Positions 17,204 through 29,348 of a DNA stretch of 64,000 nucleotides are shown here, in pieces. Origin of the DNA: an uncultured Alphaproteobacteria bacterium (lineage in GTDB: Bacteria > Pseudomonadota > Alphaproteobacteria > HIMB59); contig CACDYZ010000002.1 in the NCBI GenBank assembly GCA_902557145.1, positions 62,001 through 126,000 of the forward strand. The letters are read 5' to 3'. Each line of letters opens with the position of its first letter. Position 1 is the first letter of the stretch. A program made the translations under genes and the position numbers. The notes beneath the pieces were generated by a model. It was not told the DNA's origin, made no database searches, and saw only the letters and a list, made by a program, of their open reading frames with translations.

Positions 17204-17970
17204 AGAAACATAAAAAATTAAGTGATTTAGTAGATGTAGTTAAAAGACTACGCAATCCGAAAAATGGATGTCCATGGGATATTCAACAAACATCAAAATC
17301 TTTAGCTAAATATACTTTAGAGGAAGCATACGAAGTAATAGAAGCAATTGAGTCTAATAATTATCGCGAATTAGAGGGAGAGCTTGGAGATTTATTACTC
17401 CAAGTTATTTACCATTCAATTATTGCAGCTGAAAAAAAGAAATTTTCTATTGAAGATGTTATTGATACCAGTGTTAAAAAAATGAAATCACGTCACCCAC
17501 ATATTTTTATGCGCGATGAGTCGATTAAAACTGTTCAAGATGTAAATGAATTTTGGGAGACACAAAAAAAATATGAGAGAAAAAAAAAGGGAGCTCAATC
17601 TGTTTTAGATGGTGTGAGTGTTAGTCTTCCCGCCGTTACAAGATCGTTAAAACTTCAAAAGAGAGCTGCAAAAGAAGGTTTTGATTGGAAAGACGCTAAT
17701 GGAAATTTGAAGAAGGTAAAAGAGGAATTAAATGAACTTTCTTATGAATTAAAAGCTCAAAATAAAAAGAAAATAAAAGAAGAATTAGGTGACTTATTAT
17801 TTTCCTGTATTAATTTATCAAGAAAATTAGGACTTGATACAGAGACTGTAATCAGAGACTCTAATAGAAAGTTTGAAAAACGTTTTAAAAAAATGGAAAA
17901 ACAAATGAATAAAAAAAAGTTAGAGTGGAATTTAAAAAACCTGGAAAAACAATGGCAAAACTCAAAATAG
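17197..17970 (+). CDS. mazG: Nucleoside triphosphate pyrophosphohydrolase MazG
   Basis: House-cleaning enzyme converting NTPs and dNTPs to monophosphates. Two MazG domains are present: the N-terminal one contains GCPWDIQQT, LEEAYEVIEAIE and ELGDLLLQVIYHS with the EExxE/ExxD Mg-binding pattern, and the C-terminal one contains KEELNELSYEL and KEELGDLLFSCINLSRKLG. Length 257 matches full-length MazG. It overlaps both the GGT gene and the downstream TolC-like gene, so the three are probably cotranscribed. Confidence 0.96.
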   Translation: MVKKHKKLSDLVDVVKRLRNPKNGCPWDIQQTSKSLAKYTLEEAYEVIEAIESNNYRELEGELGDLLLQVIYHSIIAAEKKKFSIEDVIDTSVKKMKSRHPHIFMRDESIKTVQDVNEFWETQKKYERKKKGAQSVLDGVSVSLPAVTRSLKLQKRAAKEGFDWKDANGNLKKVKEELNELSYELKAQNKKKIKEELGDLLFSCINLSRKLGLDTETVIRDSNRKFEKRFKKMEKQMNKKKLEWNLKNLEKQWQNSK

Positions 17971-19226
17971 TTCTATTTAGTTTATTTTTTTCAGTTGTAT
18001 CTAATAGCCTCTTATCTTACGAAATCACAGATCTAATAAAAATTCTTATCGAAAAAAATGAGACTAATTCAAAATTCAAATACGACAATCTAATAGAAGA
18101 TAAAGATTTACAAAATGCTGACACCTTATACATACCAGAAATTGATTACTCATTTAATATCTCTAATAATAATTCAAGTACTACAACTACATCTAATTAT
18201 AATTCAGATACTCATACTCTAAGTGCTACAGTCAACCTTTATAATGGTGGTTTTAGTCAATTAAATTTAATCACAACGCAAACTAGAAATCAGGCTTTTG
18301 ATTATTTAAGGGAGTATCAAAAAGAATTATTAATTAAAGAATTACTCAACGGCTATAGTAATTTGCAAGCATTAATTTTTAAAAAGAAAAATCAACAGAT
18401 GAATTTAGAGTTTTATAAAAAGAAAGTTCTAGAGGCAGAAATTTTATTTCAAGCAAATAGAACTACTAAAACTGAGTTATTGGATTTAGAAAATGAACTA
18501 TTAGAAGCACAAACAGTATTATTAGATTTCGATAGACAGATAGATAACTTAATGCTGCAAGTAAGTAAATTACTTGATTTAGAAATTAAAGATGAGGATG
18601 TTAATTTTGATTACGAAATTGATGTATCAAGCAATCAAATTGATAAGAAATTATTTTCAGATTTAATGGGATCTTCTTATGGTCAATATTTATCTTTTAT
18701 AGAAAATACATATCTACCTGAGTTGGAAATGAGTAAAAAAGATCTAAGACCTTCAGTTGATCTGTCATACTCTTTAAGTGAAAGCCAAAATTACTCTGCA
18801 ACAATTGATCACAGAAGGTCTTCTTCACTCTCTTTAGCATTAAAAATACCTATTTATGATGGATACAAAGATGAAAATAATTTTGATATAGAACAATACA
18901 ATTATCAAAAAAAATTGCTTGAACATAAAGATTTAAAGAGAGATATGTTGAATACATACCTCGAAGCATGGAATAACTACGACTTTTATTTAAATAAAAT
19001 TGATAACCAAATTAAAATTATGGATACCCTAAAACTGAAATTAAAAGGTAATGAGATATTGTATAAGGCACAGAAAATTAATATCACTGAACTAATAGAA
19101 AGTCAGAACGATTTAAATGATGCACAAAATATTTTATTAGATTTGAATTCTCTCAGAAAATATTATTTAATAGACATTCTTATTTTTAACGGGGATTTAA
19201 ATACAATTATTAATGGATTGGGATAG
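17952..19226 (+). CDS. TolC-family outer-membrane efflux protein
   Basis: Outer-membrane channel of the TolC type. Start set at ATG 17952 (MAKLKIV), which gives a signal peptide cut near SLLSYE; the frame opens 27 bases earlier inside mazG. About 424 residues. It has the repeat pattern of TolC: two halves each with beta strands (LSATVNLYNGGFS; SLALKIPIYDGY) and long coiled coils (FYKKKVLEAEILFQANRTTKTELLDLENEL in parts, KAQKINITELIESQNDL). No RND, MFP or type I ABC partner is adjacent. It overlaps mazG by 19 bases and the LysR gene by 14. Confidence 0.9.
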   Translation: MAKLKIVLFSLFFSVVSNSLLSYEITDLIKILIEKNETNSKFKYDNLIEDKDLQNADTLYIPEIDYSFNISNNNSSTTTTSNYNSDTHTLSATVNLYNGGFSQLNLITTQTRNQAFDYLREYQKELLIKELLNGYSNLQALIFKKKNQQMNLEFYKKKVLEAEILFQANRTTKTELLDLENELLEAQTVLLDFDRQIDNLMLQVSKLLDLEIKDEDVNFDYEIDVSSNQIDKKLFSDLMGSSYGQYLSFIENTYLPELEMSKKDLRPSVDLSYSLSESQNYSATIDHRRSSSLSLALKIPIYDGYKDENNFDIEQYNYQKKLLEHKDLKRDMLNTYLEAWNNYDFYLNKIDNQIKIMDTLKLKLKGNEILYKAQKINITELIESQNDLNDAQNILLDLNSLRKYYLIDILIFNGDLNTIINGLG

Positions 19227-20106
19227 ATTAAAAACATTTTATCATGTTGCTACAGCTGGTAGCATATCAAGAGCCATGGATACAATCCATCTCAGTCAAT
19301 CAGCGATTACTAGACAAATACAATCTCTAGAACACAGTCTAAAGACAAAGCTTTTTAAAAGACATACCAAGGGTATAACTCTTACAGAACAAGGTTCATA
19401 TCTTTTTGAAGAGACTGAGAAAATATTTGCTGATTTAAATTCTATTGAAAAAAAGATAGTTGAATATAAGTCAGTTCCCACTGGAAACCTGTCTATCAAC
19501 ACAACAGTTGCATTTGGCTCTATGTGGCTTAGTCCTAGAATAAATGAATTTATTCATGGATACCCAGAGATTAATCTTAAACTAAACTATTCTGAAGACG
19601 AACAAGATATGCTTCGCCAAGACTATGATATTGGTTTGTGGATGAGAAAACCTAAACATTTAGATCTAGTATCAAAACACATCGCAACTATAAAATATCA
19701 TATTTATGGTTCTGCTAATTATATCAACGAAATGGGTATGCCACTTAGAAGATCTGAGCTGAATAGTCATCGTTTGATCACTTATGGTATAGGTAAGCCC
19801 TCTCCTCTCTCCGATACTAACTGGATATTAAAAACAGGTATTAAAAAAAACCAAAAAAATAGACGACCTCATATAACCATTAACAACCTCTATGGTCTAT
19901 TAGTTGCGGTTGAAACTGGTGCGGGTTTAGCTGCATTACCAGATTATATGGCTCAACATAAAGCACACTTAGTAAAAGTATTGCCTGATATTCAAGGACC
20001 AAGTTATGAGGTTCACATGGTTTATCATGAAAATTTAAAAGGAAGTTTAAAATTAATTGCTTTCAGAGATTTCCTGATGAATAAAATAAGTCAGTGGAGA
20101 TTTTGA
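19213..20106 (+). CDS. LysR-family transcriptional regulator
   Basis: DNA-binding regulator of 297 residues. The N-terminal winged helix-turn-helix spans about residues 3-62 (LKTFYHVATAGSISRAM, LSQSAITRQIQSLE, LFKRHTKGITLTEQG), followed by a LysR effector-binding domain (LSINTTVAFGSMWLSP, VETGAGLAALPDYM). The start MDWDRLKTF is typical of this GcvA-like subgroup. The effector and targets are unknown. It overlaps the TolC-like gene and is followed 41 bases later by argD on the same strand, so either is a possible target. Confidence 0.94.
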   Translation: MDWDRLKTFYHVATAGSISRAMDTIHLSQSAITRQIQSLEHSLKTKLFKRHTKGITLTEQGSYLFEETEKIFADLNSIEKKIVEYKSVPTGNLSINTTVAFGSMWLSPRINEFIHGYPEINLKLNYSEDEQDMLRQDYDIGLWMRKPKHLDLVSKHIATIKYHIYGSANYINEMGMPLRRSELNSHRLITYGIGKPSPLSDTNWILKTGIKKNQKNRRPHITINNLYGLLVAVETGAGLAALPDYMAQHKAHLVKVLPDIQGPSYEVHMVYHENLKGSLKLIAFRDFLMNKISQWRF

Positions 20107-20147
20107 CTTTAAAAATCTTCTTATTTCATTAAAAGTTAAATATTAAT

Positions 20148-21302
20148 ATGAATAATTTATTAAAAACCTATAATTTTAGTAATTTTAAAGTTATCAAAGG
20201 ACGAGGGTGTTATTTGCACACTTCAGATAATAAAAAATTATTAGATTTTTCAGCAGGTGTGGCAGTTAATTCTCTTGGGTATAATCACCCAGTAGTAAGA
20301 AAAAGTTTACAAGATCAAATAAAAACTGGCATTACTCATTTGTCTGGCTCACAAATGCATGAGTTCAAGACTAAATTATCTAAATTATTATCTGAGAATT
20401 CTAACAAAGGTGATGTTTTCTTTTCAAATTCAGGTGCAGAGAGTATTGAAGCTGCATTAAAAATAGCAAGAAACTATGGTAGTAAAAAAGGCAAAGATGA
20501 GATTATTGCTATGACTTCCTCTTTTCATGGAAGAACAATTGGAGCCTTATCAGTTGGTAGTAATAAAAAATATAAGACAGATATTGGACCTGTACCAGGT
20601 AAAGTAAAGTTTTGTAAATTTAATGATGTCTCTCATCTCAAAAAACTAGTTAATAAAAAAACAATAGCCATTATCATAGAATTTATTCAAGGAGATGGTG
20701 GTATCAATATTTGCAGTAAAACCTTTGCCAAAGCAATAAAAGATATTTGTAAAAATAAGAAAATTTTATTAATTGGAGATGAAATACAAGGCGGCATAGG
20801 TCGAACTGGAAAAATTTTTGCATACAAACATTATGGTGTTAACCCAGATATTATAACCTCTGCTAAAGGATTAGGTTCTGGTATTCCCATCGGTGCAACA
20901 ATTGTGAAAAAATATATATCTAATATTATTTCTACAGGTTTTCATGGATCTACATTTGGTGGAGGTATGCTTCAGACAAGAGTTTCTTACAACGTATTGA
21001 AGTCTATAAATACTAAATCTTTTTTAAATAAAGTACTGATTAATGGTAAATTATTATCTAGCTTACTTAGAAAAATGCATGACAATCACAAAGATAAAAT
21101 AGTTGATACAAGATGCCTTGGTTTGATGGCTGGTATAGAATTTAAAAATGATGAAATAGCTTTGAAAACATATAATAAAATGGCAAGAAATGGACTAATA
21201 TCAACACTAATACAAGGTAAAATAATACGTCTTACACCTCCTCTGATAGTTTCAAAAATTGAAATAAATAAGGCTATTCTGATAGTTGCTAAATCTTTAT
21301 AA
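20148..21302 (+). CDS. argD: Acetylornithine aminotransferase
   Basis: PLP-dependent class III aminotransferase converting N-acetylglutamate semialdehyde to N-acetylornithine in arginine biosynthesis. LLDFSAGVAVNSLGYNHP, FSNSGAESIEAALKIAR, SFHGRTIGALS, IGDEIQGGIGRTG and the PLP-lysine motif TSAKGLGSGIPIGA are all present. Length 384 matches ArgD, and the short N-terminus argues against an ornithine aminotransferase. It converges on argB (6-base gap), so the arginine genes lie on two strands. Confidence 0.94.
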   Translation: MNNLLKTYNFSNFKVIKGRGCYLHTSDNKKLLDFSAGVAVNSLGYNHPVVRKSLQDQIKTGITHLSGSQMHEFKTKLSKLLSENSNKGDVFFSNSGAESIEAALKIARNYGSKKGKDEIIAMTSSFHGRTIGALSVGSNKKYKTDIGPVPGKVKFCKFNDVSHLKKLVNKKTIAIIIEFIQGDGGINICSKTFAKAIKDICKNKKILLIGDEIQGGIGRTGKIFAYKHYGVNPDIITSAKGLGSGIPIGATIVKKYISNIISTGFHGSTFGGGMLQTRVSYNVLKSINTKSFLNKVLINGKLLSSLLRKMHDNHKDKIVDTRCLGLMAGIEFKNDEIALKTYNKMARNGLISTLIQGKIIRLTPPLIVSKIEINKAILIVAKSL

Positions 21303-21308
21303 AATTAA

Positions 21309-22160
21309 TTAATAATCAAGGGATTGTTTTTGAAAGACTGTACCAATACCCTCCTCTGTCTCTAACTCATTTATAAGAGCATTCTTTATCTCACCACTAA
21401 TAATGTGTATTTTTTGAACACCTTGATTAAGCGCCTTTAAGGAGTTTTCAACTTTCACAATCATTCCATTAGATATAATTTTTTCATCAAAAAGCTTTTT
21501 TGCTACGTTTTCATCAACTGCAGAAATTCTTTTTCCTTCAGTATCTTTTATAAATGGAACATCTGATATAAAAATTAATTTACTTGCAGTCAAATTAATT
21601 GCAAGCTCTGTAGCAATAGTATCGGCGTTAACATTTAATACTTCAGAAGTATTTTTATCTAAAACTAAACTAGGCATAATAATCATATCGTGTTCCTTAA
21701 ATAAATTTTTGATTTGTAATGCATCAACAGACACAACATCTCCTACTTGACCATAGTCAACTCCATCAACTAATTCTCTTCTCTTTGCAGCAATGAAGTC
21801 TTTTTTAGAAATAGGAATCGGAAAATTTCTAATATTATAACTTGAACTCAAACTAAATATGTCGATTAATATTTGACCAGAAATTTTCTTTGCTGCCTCT
21901 ATATCATGAGAGGAGGTTATTCTTCTTCCATTTAATTTTTTTGGTTCTATACCGTGAACGTTAATCATATAATTATCTAGCTGTCTTCCAAATCCAAAGA
22001 CCAATACTACTTTTAATTTAGAAATAGAATTTAATAGTTCTTTTATGTCACTAATAACATTCTCAATGTTTTCTTGATTATCACAAATTTTACCACTTAC
22101 TTTAATTACAAGAATTGAATTTTGTAATATGGACTGATAAAAACTTTGATTTTTAATCAT
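21309..22160 (-). CDS. argB: Acetylglutamate kinase-like protein with altered glycine loop
   Basis: Amino-acid kinase family protein of 283 residues, probably N-acetylglutamate kinase. LNGRRITSS, VLNVNADTIATELAINLTASKLIFISDV (in parts) and NGMIVKVENSLKALNQGVQKIHIISG (in parts) match ArgB. The usual K(Y/F)GG and VHGGGPQ segments read IKVSGKI and LVFGFGRQL, so the substrate/phosphate loop differs. The start overlaps the argC stop as ATGA. Location after argC and next to argD supports an arginine role. Acetylated versus alternative substrate is not proven. Confidence 0.83.
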   Translation of the reverse strand: MIKNQSFYQSILQNSILVIKVSGKICDNQENIENVISDIKELLNSISKLKVVLVFGFGRQLDNYMINVHGIEPKKLNGRRITSSHDIEAAKKISGQILIDIFSLSSSYNIRNFPIPISKKDFIAAKRRELVDGVDYGQVGDVVSVDALQIKNLFKEHDMIIMPSLVLDKNTSEVLNVNADTIATELAINLTASKLIFISDVPFIKDTEGKRISAVDENVAKKLFDEKIISNGMIVKVENSLKALNQGVQKIHIISGEIKNALINELETEEGIGTVFQKQSLDY

Positions 22161-23149
22161 AGGTACAAAGGTATTATTTGATCTAATCCAAGTGCTTGAT
22201 CTTGGTCAAAGATAAGGTTCATGCATTCTACAGCGTTACCAGAGGCACCTTTCACTAAATTATCTAAGCATGCCTCAACAACAAAATGGTTCTCATCCTT
22301 AAAAGAAACGGCAATATCACAAAAGTTTGAGCCGATCACATTTGAGAGTTTTGTGTTATTCTGAATTCTTATAAAAGGGGCGGATTTAAAACAATCTGCC
22401 AAACAAGAGTCTAAAAAATCATTATTGATGGTTTCTTTTGTTTCAATATGACTAGTTAAATATATCCCTCTTGAAAAAGGCCCTGATAATGGGACAAAAG
22501 AGAGGTTTTTTCTTAAATTTGGAAAAGATTGATAAATTTCAGCCAAGTGGCGGTGAGAATTGATATTATAAGAAAATATATCTTTAGATCTTGTTGAATG
22601 ATGATTTTTGTTTGTTGGATTTTTACCACCACCACTAGATCCTGTAATAGCAGTTATAGATACATTTTTAATTATGGAGTGAAATGGCAATAAAGATAAC
22701 TGTGTTGTTAATGCAAAACACCCAGGGTTAGAAATATTTGAAGATTTTTTTATTTCATCGCCAGAATTTTCAATGAAGCCATATTGAAACTGACTTTGAG
22801 TATTAACATCAAAATTAGATTTATAATATTTATTATAATCTTCTTGACTAGAAATTCTAAAATCAGAACTCAGATCTATAATTTTAACTTTTGATATTAA
22901 TCCTCTTACATATTCATGAGCTGAACCGTGAGGTAATGCTAAAAAAACACAATCTAAATTTTTAAAATCATCTAAGTTTTCTGTTTGTATGTCTTTTAAG
23001 TTTAATGATTGTAAATGAGGAAACTCCTCATCAATTGGTAATTCTCTTTGAAATATTTTTGATAATTTTACATTTGGATGCATAGAGAGAATTCGTATTA
23101 ACTCTATACCTAAATAACCATTAGCTCCTATTATACCTACTTTAATCAT
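22157..23149 (-). CDS. argC: N-acetyl-gamma-glutamyl-phosphate reductase
   Basis: NADPH-dependent reductase forming N-acetylglutamate semialdehyde, the third step of arginine synthesis. N-terminal Rossmann motif VGIIGANGYLGIELIRIL, catalytic Cys in SNPGCFALTTQL, and the SGPFSRGIYLTSH and GNAVECMNL segments match type 1 ArgC. Length 330 is normal. It overlaps the P-loop gene by 8 bases and argB by 4, giving the transcript order P-loop protein, argC, argB. Confidence 0.95.
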   Translation of the reverse strand: MIKVGIIGANGYLGIELIRILSMHPNVKLSKIFQRELPIDEEFPHLQSLNLKDIQTENLDDFKNLDCVFLALPHGSAHEYVRGLISKVKIIDLSSDFRISSQEDYNKYYKSNFDVNTQSQFQYGFIENSGDEIKKSSNISNPGCFALTTQLSLLPFHSIIKNVSITAITGSSGGGKNPTNKNHHSTRSKDIFSYNINSHRHLAEIYQSFPNLRKNLSFVPLSGPFSRGIYLTSHIETKETINNDFLDSCLADCFKSAPFIRIQNNTKLSNVIGSNFCDIAVSFKDENHFVVEACLDNLVKGASGNAVECMNLIFDQDQALGLDQIIPLYL

Positions 23150-24188
23150 TATTAATCCTATTGATTATCTTAGCAAAAACATTGACATGGTTAGTTGAAT
23201 TATAAATATTTAAAAAGTCTGAATTGGGTATAGAAAATTTATCAATAGATTGTTTGTATGCAGAGATATTATTTGTGACAGGTCCACTTATAATCAATAA
23301 TTTATCATCTAGATTATTTAATTTTAAGTTTTCAATTATATTAACTGCCCCTGATACGTCGTAAGCACAAATAATAATTACTTCGATTGACTCCGTAATT
23401 TCAGTATTTTGAATGATTTCCTTGGTTCCATAATCTCCATGATAGCCATCCCCTAATTCCATTAAAATTATTTCTGCATCTTCTGACATATCACTGATAA
23501 TAGAGACTGAGCAATTTTGTATAGTTTCTTTATCATTCATACAGGTACTAGGAAGACCATAATCTACAAAATCTGATGTTTTATAAGCCCCATTATCTTC
23601 ATAAGAGTATAAATCTTTCTGGGAAGCAGTACCTGCTAACTTACAGGCATTAATTCTTTTATAATAATTACTGAGTGTTTTAATTATAAAAGAAGTTACT
23701 GTCGTTTTTCCTGAGTCTATACCAGTGCCTATGACAGCAATAGATGGAACTTTATTTTTTATCTTCTTTTCTTTAATTTTAGAATAATCAACTAAATTCA
23801 ATTGTTTATTAGTTTTATCTATAATAGATCCAAGCACTTCACATTCTGTAGCTGGGCCTAAGAGAATATTGAAATCTTTACAATTACCAATGACCCCTCC
23901 TAAGTTTAAGATATGGATTTTATCGTGTTTGTTTAATTCAGAGGGCACAGATCCTGTCATTCCTGAGGATGCAATCCTATTACCTAAAGCACCAAGGATA
24001 ATATCTCCCTCAGTTAATTCAGTAATTCTTCCAGAAATTAGCTCTAGCTTATTGTAATTAGGATTAACTGAAATTACTTTAACCGCAATTAGCTGTCCTT
24101 GATTACAATCAATCAAATCAGAGATACTCAATTCATCGATATTATTGATGTTTTTAAGTACAGAGCCTATTTTTTTAGTATTAATCAT
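23142..24188 (-). CDS. Unrecognised P-loop NTPase heading the argCB operon
   Basis: A 348-residue protein not assigned to a named family. Residues ~1-130 look beta-rich, with LIAVKVISVNPNYNKLEL, GDIILGALGNRIASSG and ILNLGGVIGNC. Residues ~147-348 form a P-loop NTPase with Walker A GTGIDSGKT at 154-162, then NACKLAGTAS, DFVDYGLPST and an acidic strand ILMELGDGYHGDYGT that may hold the Walker B Asp/Glu, followed by IIICAYDVSGA. The P-loop half recalls dethiobiotin-synthetase or DUF1611-like proteins, but only loosely. It overlaps argC by 8 bases, which suggests a role linked to arginine synthesis. Confidence 0.8.
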   Translation of the reverse strand: MINTKKIGSVLKNINNIDELSISDLIDCNQGQLIAVKVISVNPNYNKLELISGRITELTEGDIILGALGNRIASSGMTGSVPSELNKHDKIHILNLGGVIGNCKDFNILLGPATECEVLGSIIDKTNKQLNLVDYSKIKEKKIKNKVPSIAVIGTGIDSGKTTVTSFIIKTLSNYYKRINACKLAGTASQKDLYSYEDNGAYKTSDFVDYGLPSTCMNDKETIQNCSVSIISDMSEDAEIILMELGDGYHGDYGTKEIIQNTEITESIEVIIICAYDVSGAVNIIENLKLNNLDDKLLIISGPVTNNISAYKQSIDKFSIPNSDFLNIYNSTNHVNVFAKIINRINND

Positions 24189-24264
24189 CTTAAGGTTGGT
24201 TTTATATAATTATCAAGAATATAAGCAATATTTTATTTAATTGGTAATTTATTAAAATATTAGA

Positions 24265-25452
24265 CTAGAGCTTTAAATTACGTACATTTTTAGCCGCTTG
24301 GCGAATTCTTTGCTCATTTTCTACTAAACCTATTCGCACAAAACCCTCACCATATTCGCCAAAAGCGATACCTGGCGAAACAGCTACTTCAGCTTTTGTC
24401 ATTAAATCCTTAGCAAATTTTAAAGATCCCTTATTTTGGTACTTTTTAGGTATAGGTGCCCATGCAAACATACTCGCTTTAGGACTGGGGATATTCCAAC
24501 CTGATCGTGACATAGACTCAACTAATACATTTCTTCTGCTCTCATAAATAGACCTAATTTCAGAGACACATGATTGAGATCCATTAAGTGCTGTAGCAGC
24601 CGCAACTTGAACAGGTGTGAAGGCTCCATAATCTAAGTAAGATTTAATTTTAGTTAAAGCTTCTATTAGTTTTTTATTTCCAACAGCAAAACCTATTCTC
24701 CAACCAGCCATGGCATATGTCTTTGACATTGAAGTAAACTCAACAGCAATTTCTTTGGCTCTATTAACTTGTAAAATTGAGGGTGGTGGTTTCTTATCAA
24801 AATATATTTCTGCGTAAGCAAGGTCAGATAAAACATAAACATTATATTTCAATGCCATCTTAATAATTTCCTTGTAAAAATCTAAATCTACTACTTGTGC
24901 AGTTGGATTAGAGGGAAAAGAAACTATTAATGCAACAGGTGAAGGTGAACTATTTCTAATAGAGCGATCCAATCTTTCCAAGTAAGTCTCAGGATCAAAG
25001 ATACCGTCTTTCATGGTTTGCAGATGTCTTAGTGAAGCACCTGCTATAATAAATCCATAAGGGTGAATAGGATATGAAGGATTAGGTGAGATAATAATAT
25101 CACCAGGTGTTGAAATTGCTTGAGCTAAGTTAGCTAAACCTTCTTTAGAACCTAAAGTTACTATAACTTCACTGTCAGGATTTAATTTGACACCAAATCT
25201 TTTTTGATAATATTTAGCTTGAGCTTTTCTTAAACCGGGTACTCCCTTACTCATAGAATACCTGCCTGTTCCTGGTTTATCAGTCACTTCTTTTAATTTA
25301 TCTCTAATATGCTTAGGTGTTGGCATGTCTGGATTACCCATGCCAAAATCAATGATATCTTTACCGTTCTTTCTAAGTTTTGCCTTAAGTTTATTTATCT
25401 CTCCAAATATATAGGGAGGTAAACGATCAATTCTGTTAAAATCTTGCTTCAC
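24265..25452 (-). CDS. alaC: Alanine aminotransferase AlaC-like
   Basis: Class I/II PLP aminotransferase of 395 residues. It follows E. coli AlaC closely along its length: FNRIDRLPPYIF, DIIDFGMGNPDMPTP, VTLGSKEGLANL, PNPSYPIHPYGFIIAGA, SFPSNPTAQVV, the PLP lysine in SMSKTYAMAGWRIGF, IKSYLDYGAFTPVQVAA and SPGIAFGEYGEGFVRIGL. Likely reaction is pyruvate plus glutamate to alanine; LL-diaminopimelate aminotransferase is a less likely alternative. It sits between the argCB operon and the PhzF-like gene on the minus strand. Confidence 0.9.
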   Translation of the reverse strand: MKQDFNRIDRLPPYIFGEINKLKAKLRKNGKDIIDFGMGNPDMPTPKHIRDKLKEVTDKPGTGRYSMSKGVPGLRKAQAKYYQKRFGVKLNPDSEVIVTLGSKEGLANLAQAISTPGDIIISPNPSYPIHPYGFIIAGASLRHLQTMKDGIFDPETYLERLDRSIRNSSPSPVALIVSFPSNPTAQVVDLDFYKEIIKMALKYNVYVLSDLAYAEIYFDKKPPPSILQVNRAKEIAVEFTSMSKTYAMAGWRIGFAVGNKKLIEALTKIKSYLDYGAFTPVQVAAATALNGSQSCVSEIRSIYESRRNVLVESMSRSGWNIPSPKASMFAWAPIPKKYQNKGSLKFAKDLMTKAEVAVSPGIAFGEYGEGFVRIGLVENEQRIRQAAKNVRNLKL

Positions 25453-25512
25453 AATATTTAAAATAGATTTTTTTATAAATATCTAAAGTATTAAAATATT
25501 CAAAATATTTTT

Positions 25513-26298
25513 TTAGGCTAGTTCTATTTCACCTCTGAAAAAAGTTATTGCTTCTCCCCCTATGAGAACTCTATCATTCATATCTGTACAATGAATTTTT
25601 CCACCTCTTTCAGAAATTTGAAGAGCAATCATCTCTTTTTTATTCAGTTTTTTTGACCAATATGGAATTAATTCACAATGAGAGGAGCCAGTTACAGGAT
25701 CTTCAGGGATACCTAATTTTGGAGCAAAATTCCTTGATACAAAATCTGACTCATCTCCTTTTGCTGTAATTACAACAGAAGGGTAATTAAGTTTCTTTAA
25801 TTTTTCTAAATCTGGCTTCATAGATTTAATATCATTTTGATTTTCGAATACAGCTATTAGGTCTCTATGTGCTAATATTTCAACAGGAGTTTTCCCTAAT
25901 GCTTCAAAAATATCAGATGTCACTTTAACAGCTTTTGGCGGCCTTGAGGGAAAGTCCATTAGATAAAGATTTTTATTAATGGAAACATTTAATATATCAC
26001 CTATTTTTGTTTTGAAACTCAATGATCTAATATTAGTTTTATATTCATTTATTAAAACATGAGCAGTTGCTAAAGTTGGGTGGCCAGCTAAATCTAGCTC
26101 AGCATTAGGAGTGAACCACCTTATATAAAATTTGTCACCCTCTTCTATGAAAAATGCCGTTTCTGATAAATTATTCTCCATAGCTATATTTTGCATTATT
26201 TGATCAGGTAACCATTCTTTTAAAGGGCATACAGCTGCAGGATTTCCTTTAAAAATCTTTGATGCAAAAGCATCAACTTGGTAAATAGGAATTTTCAA
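25513..26298 (-). CDS. PhzF-family isomerase/epimerase-like protein
   Basis: Protein of the PhzF (phenazine biosynthesis isomerase) fold, 261 residues. It starts IPIYQVDAFASKIFKGNPAAV, with NLSETAFF carrying the catalytic Glu of the family, followed by IRWFTPNAELDLAGHPTLATAH (in parts). The second half repeats the fold with EDPVTGSSHCEL. No phenazine genes are nearby; most family members have unknown substrates. It starts 4 bases after the guaA stop on the same strand. Confidence 0.92.
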   Translation of the reverse strand: MKIPIYQVDAFASKIFKGNPAAVCPLKEWLPDQIMQNIAMENNLSETAFFIEEGDKFYIRWFTPNAELDLAGHPTLATAHVLINEYKTNIRSLSFKTKIGDILNVSINKNLYLMDFPSRPPKAVKVTSDIFEALGKTPVEILAHRDLIAVFENQNDIKSMKPDLEKLKKLNYPSVVITAKGDESDFVSRNFAPKLGIPEDPVTGSSHCELIPYWSKKLNKKEMIALQISERGGKIHCTDMNDRVLIGGEAITFFRGEIELA

Positions 26299-26302
26299 TT
26301 AT

Positions 26303-29325
<3,023 letters not shown>

Positions 29326-29348
29326 TTATATTAAAATCAAGGACTGAA

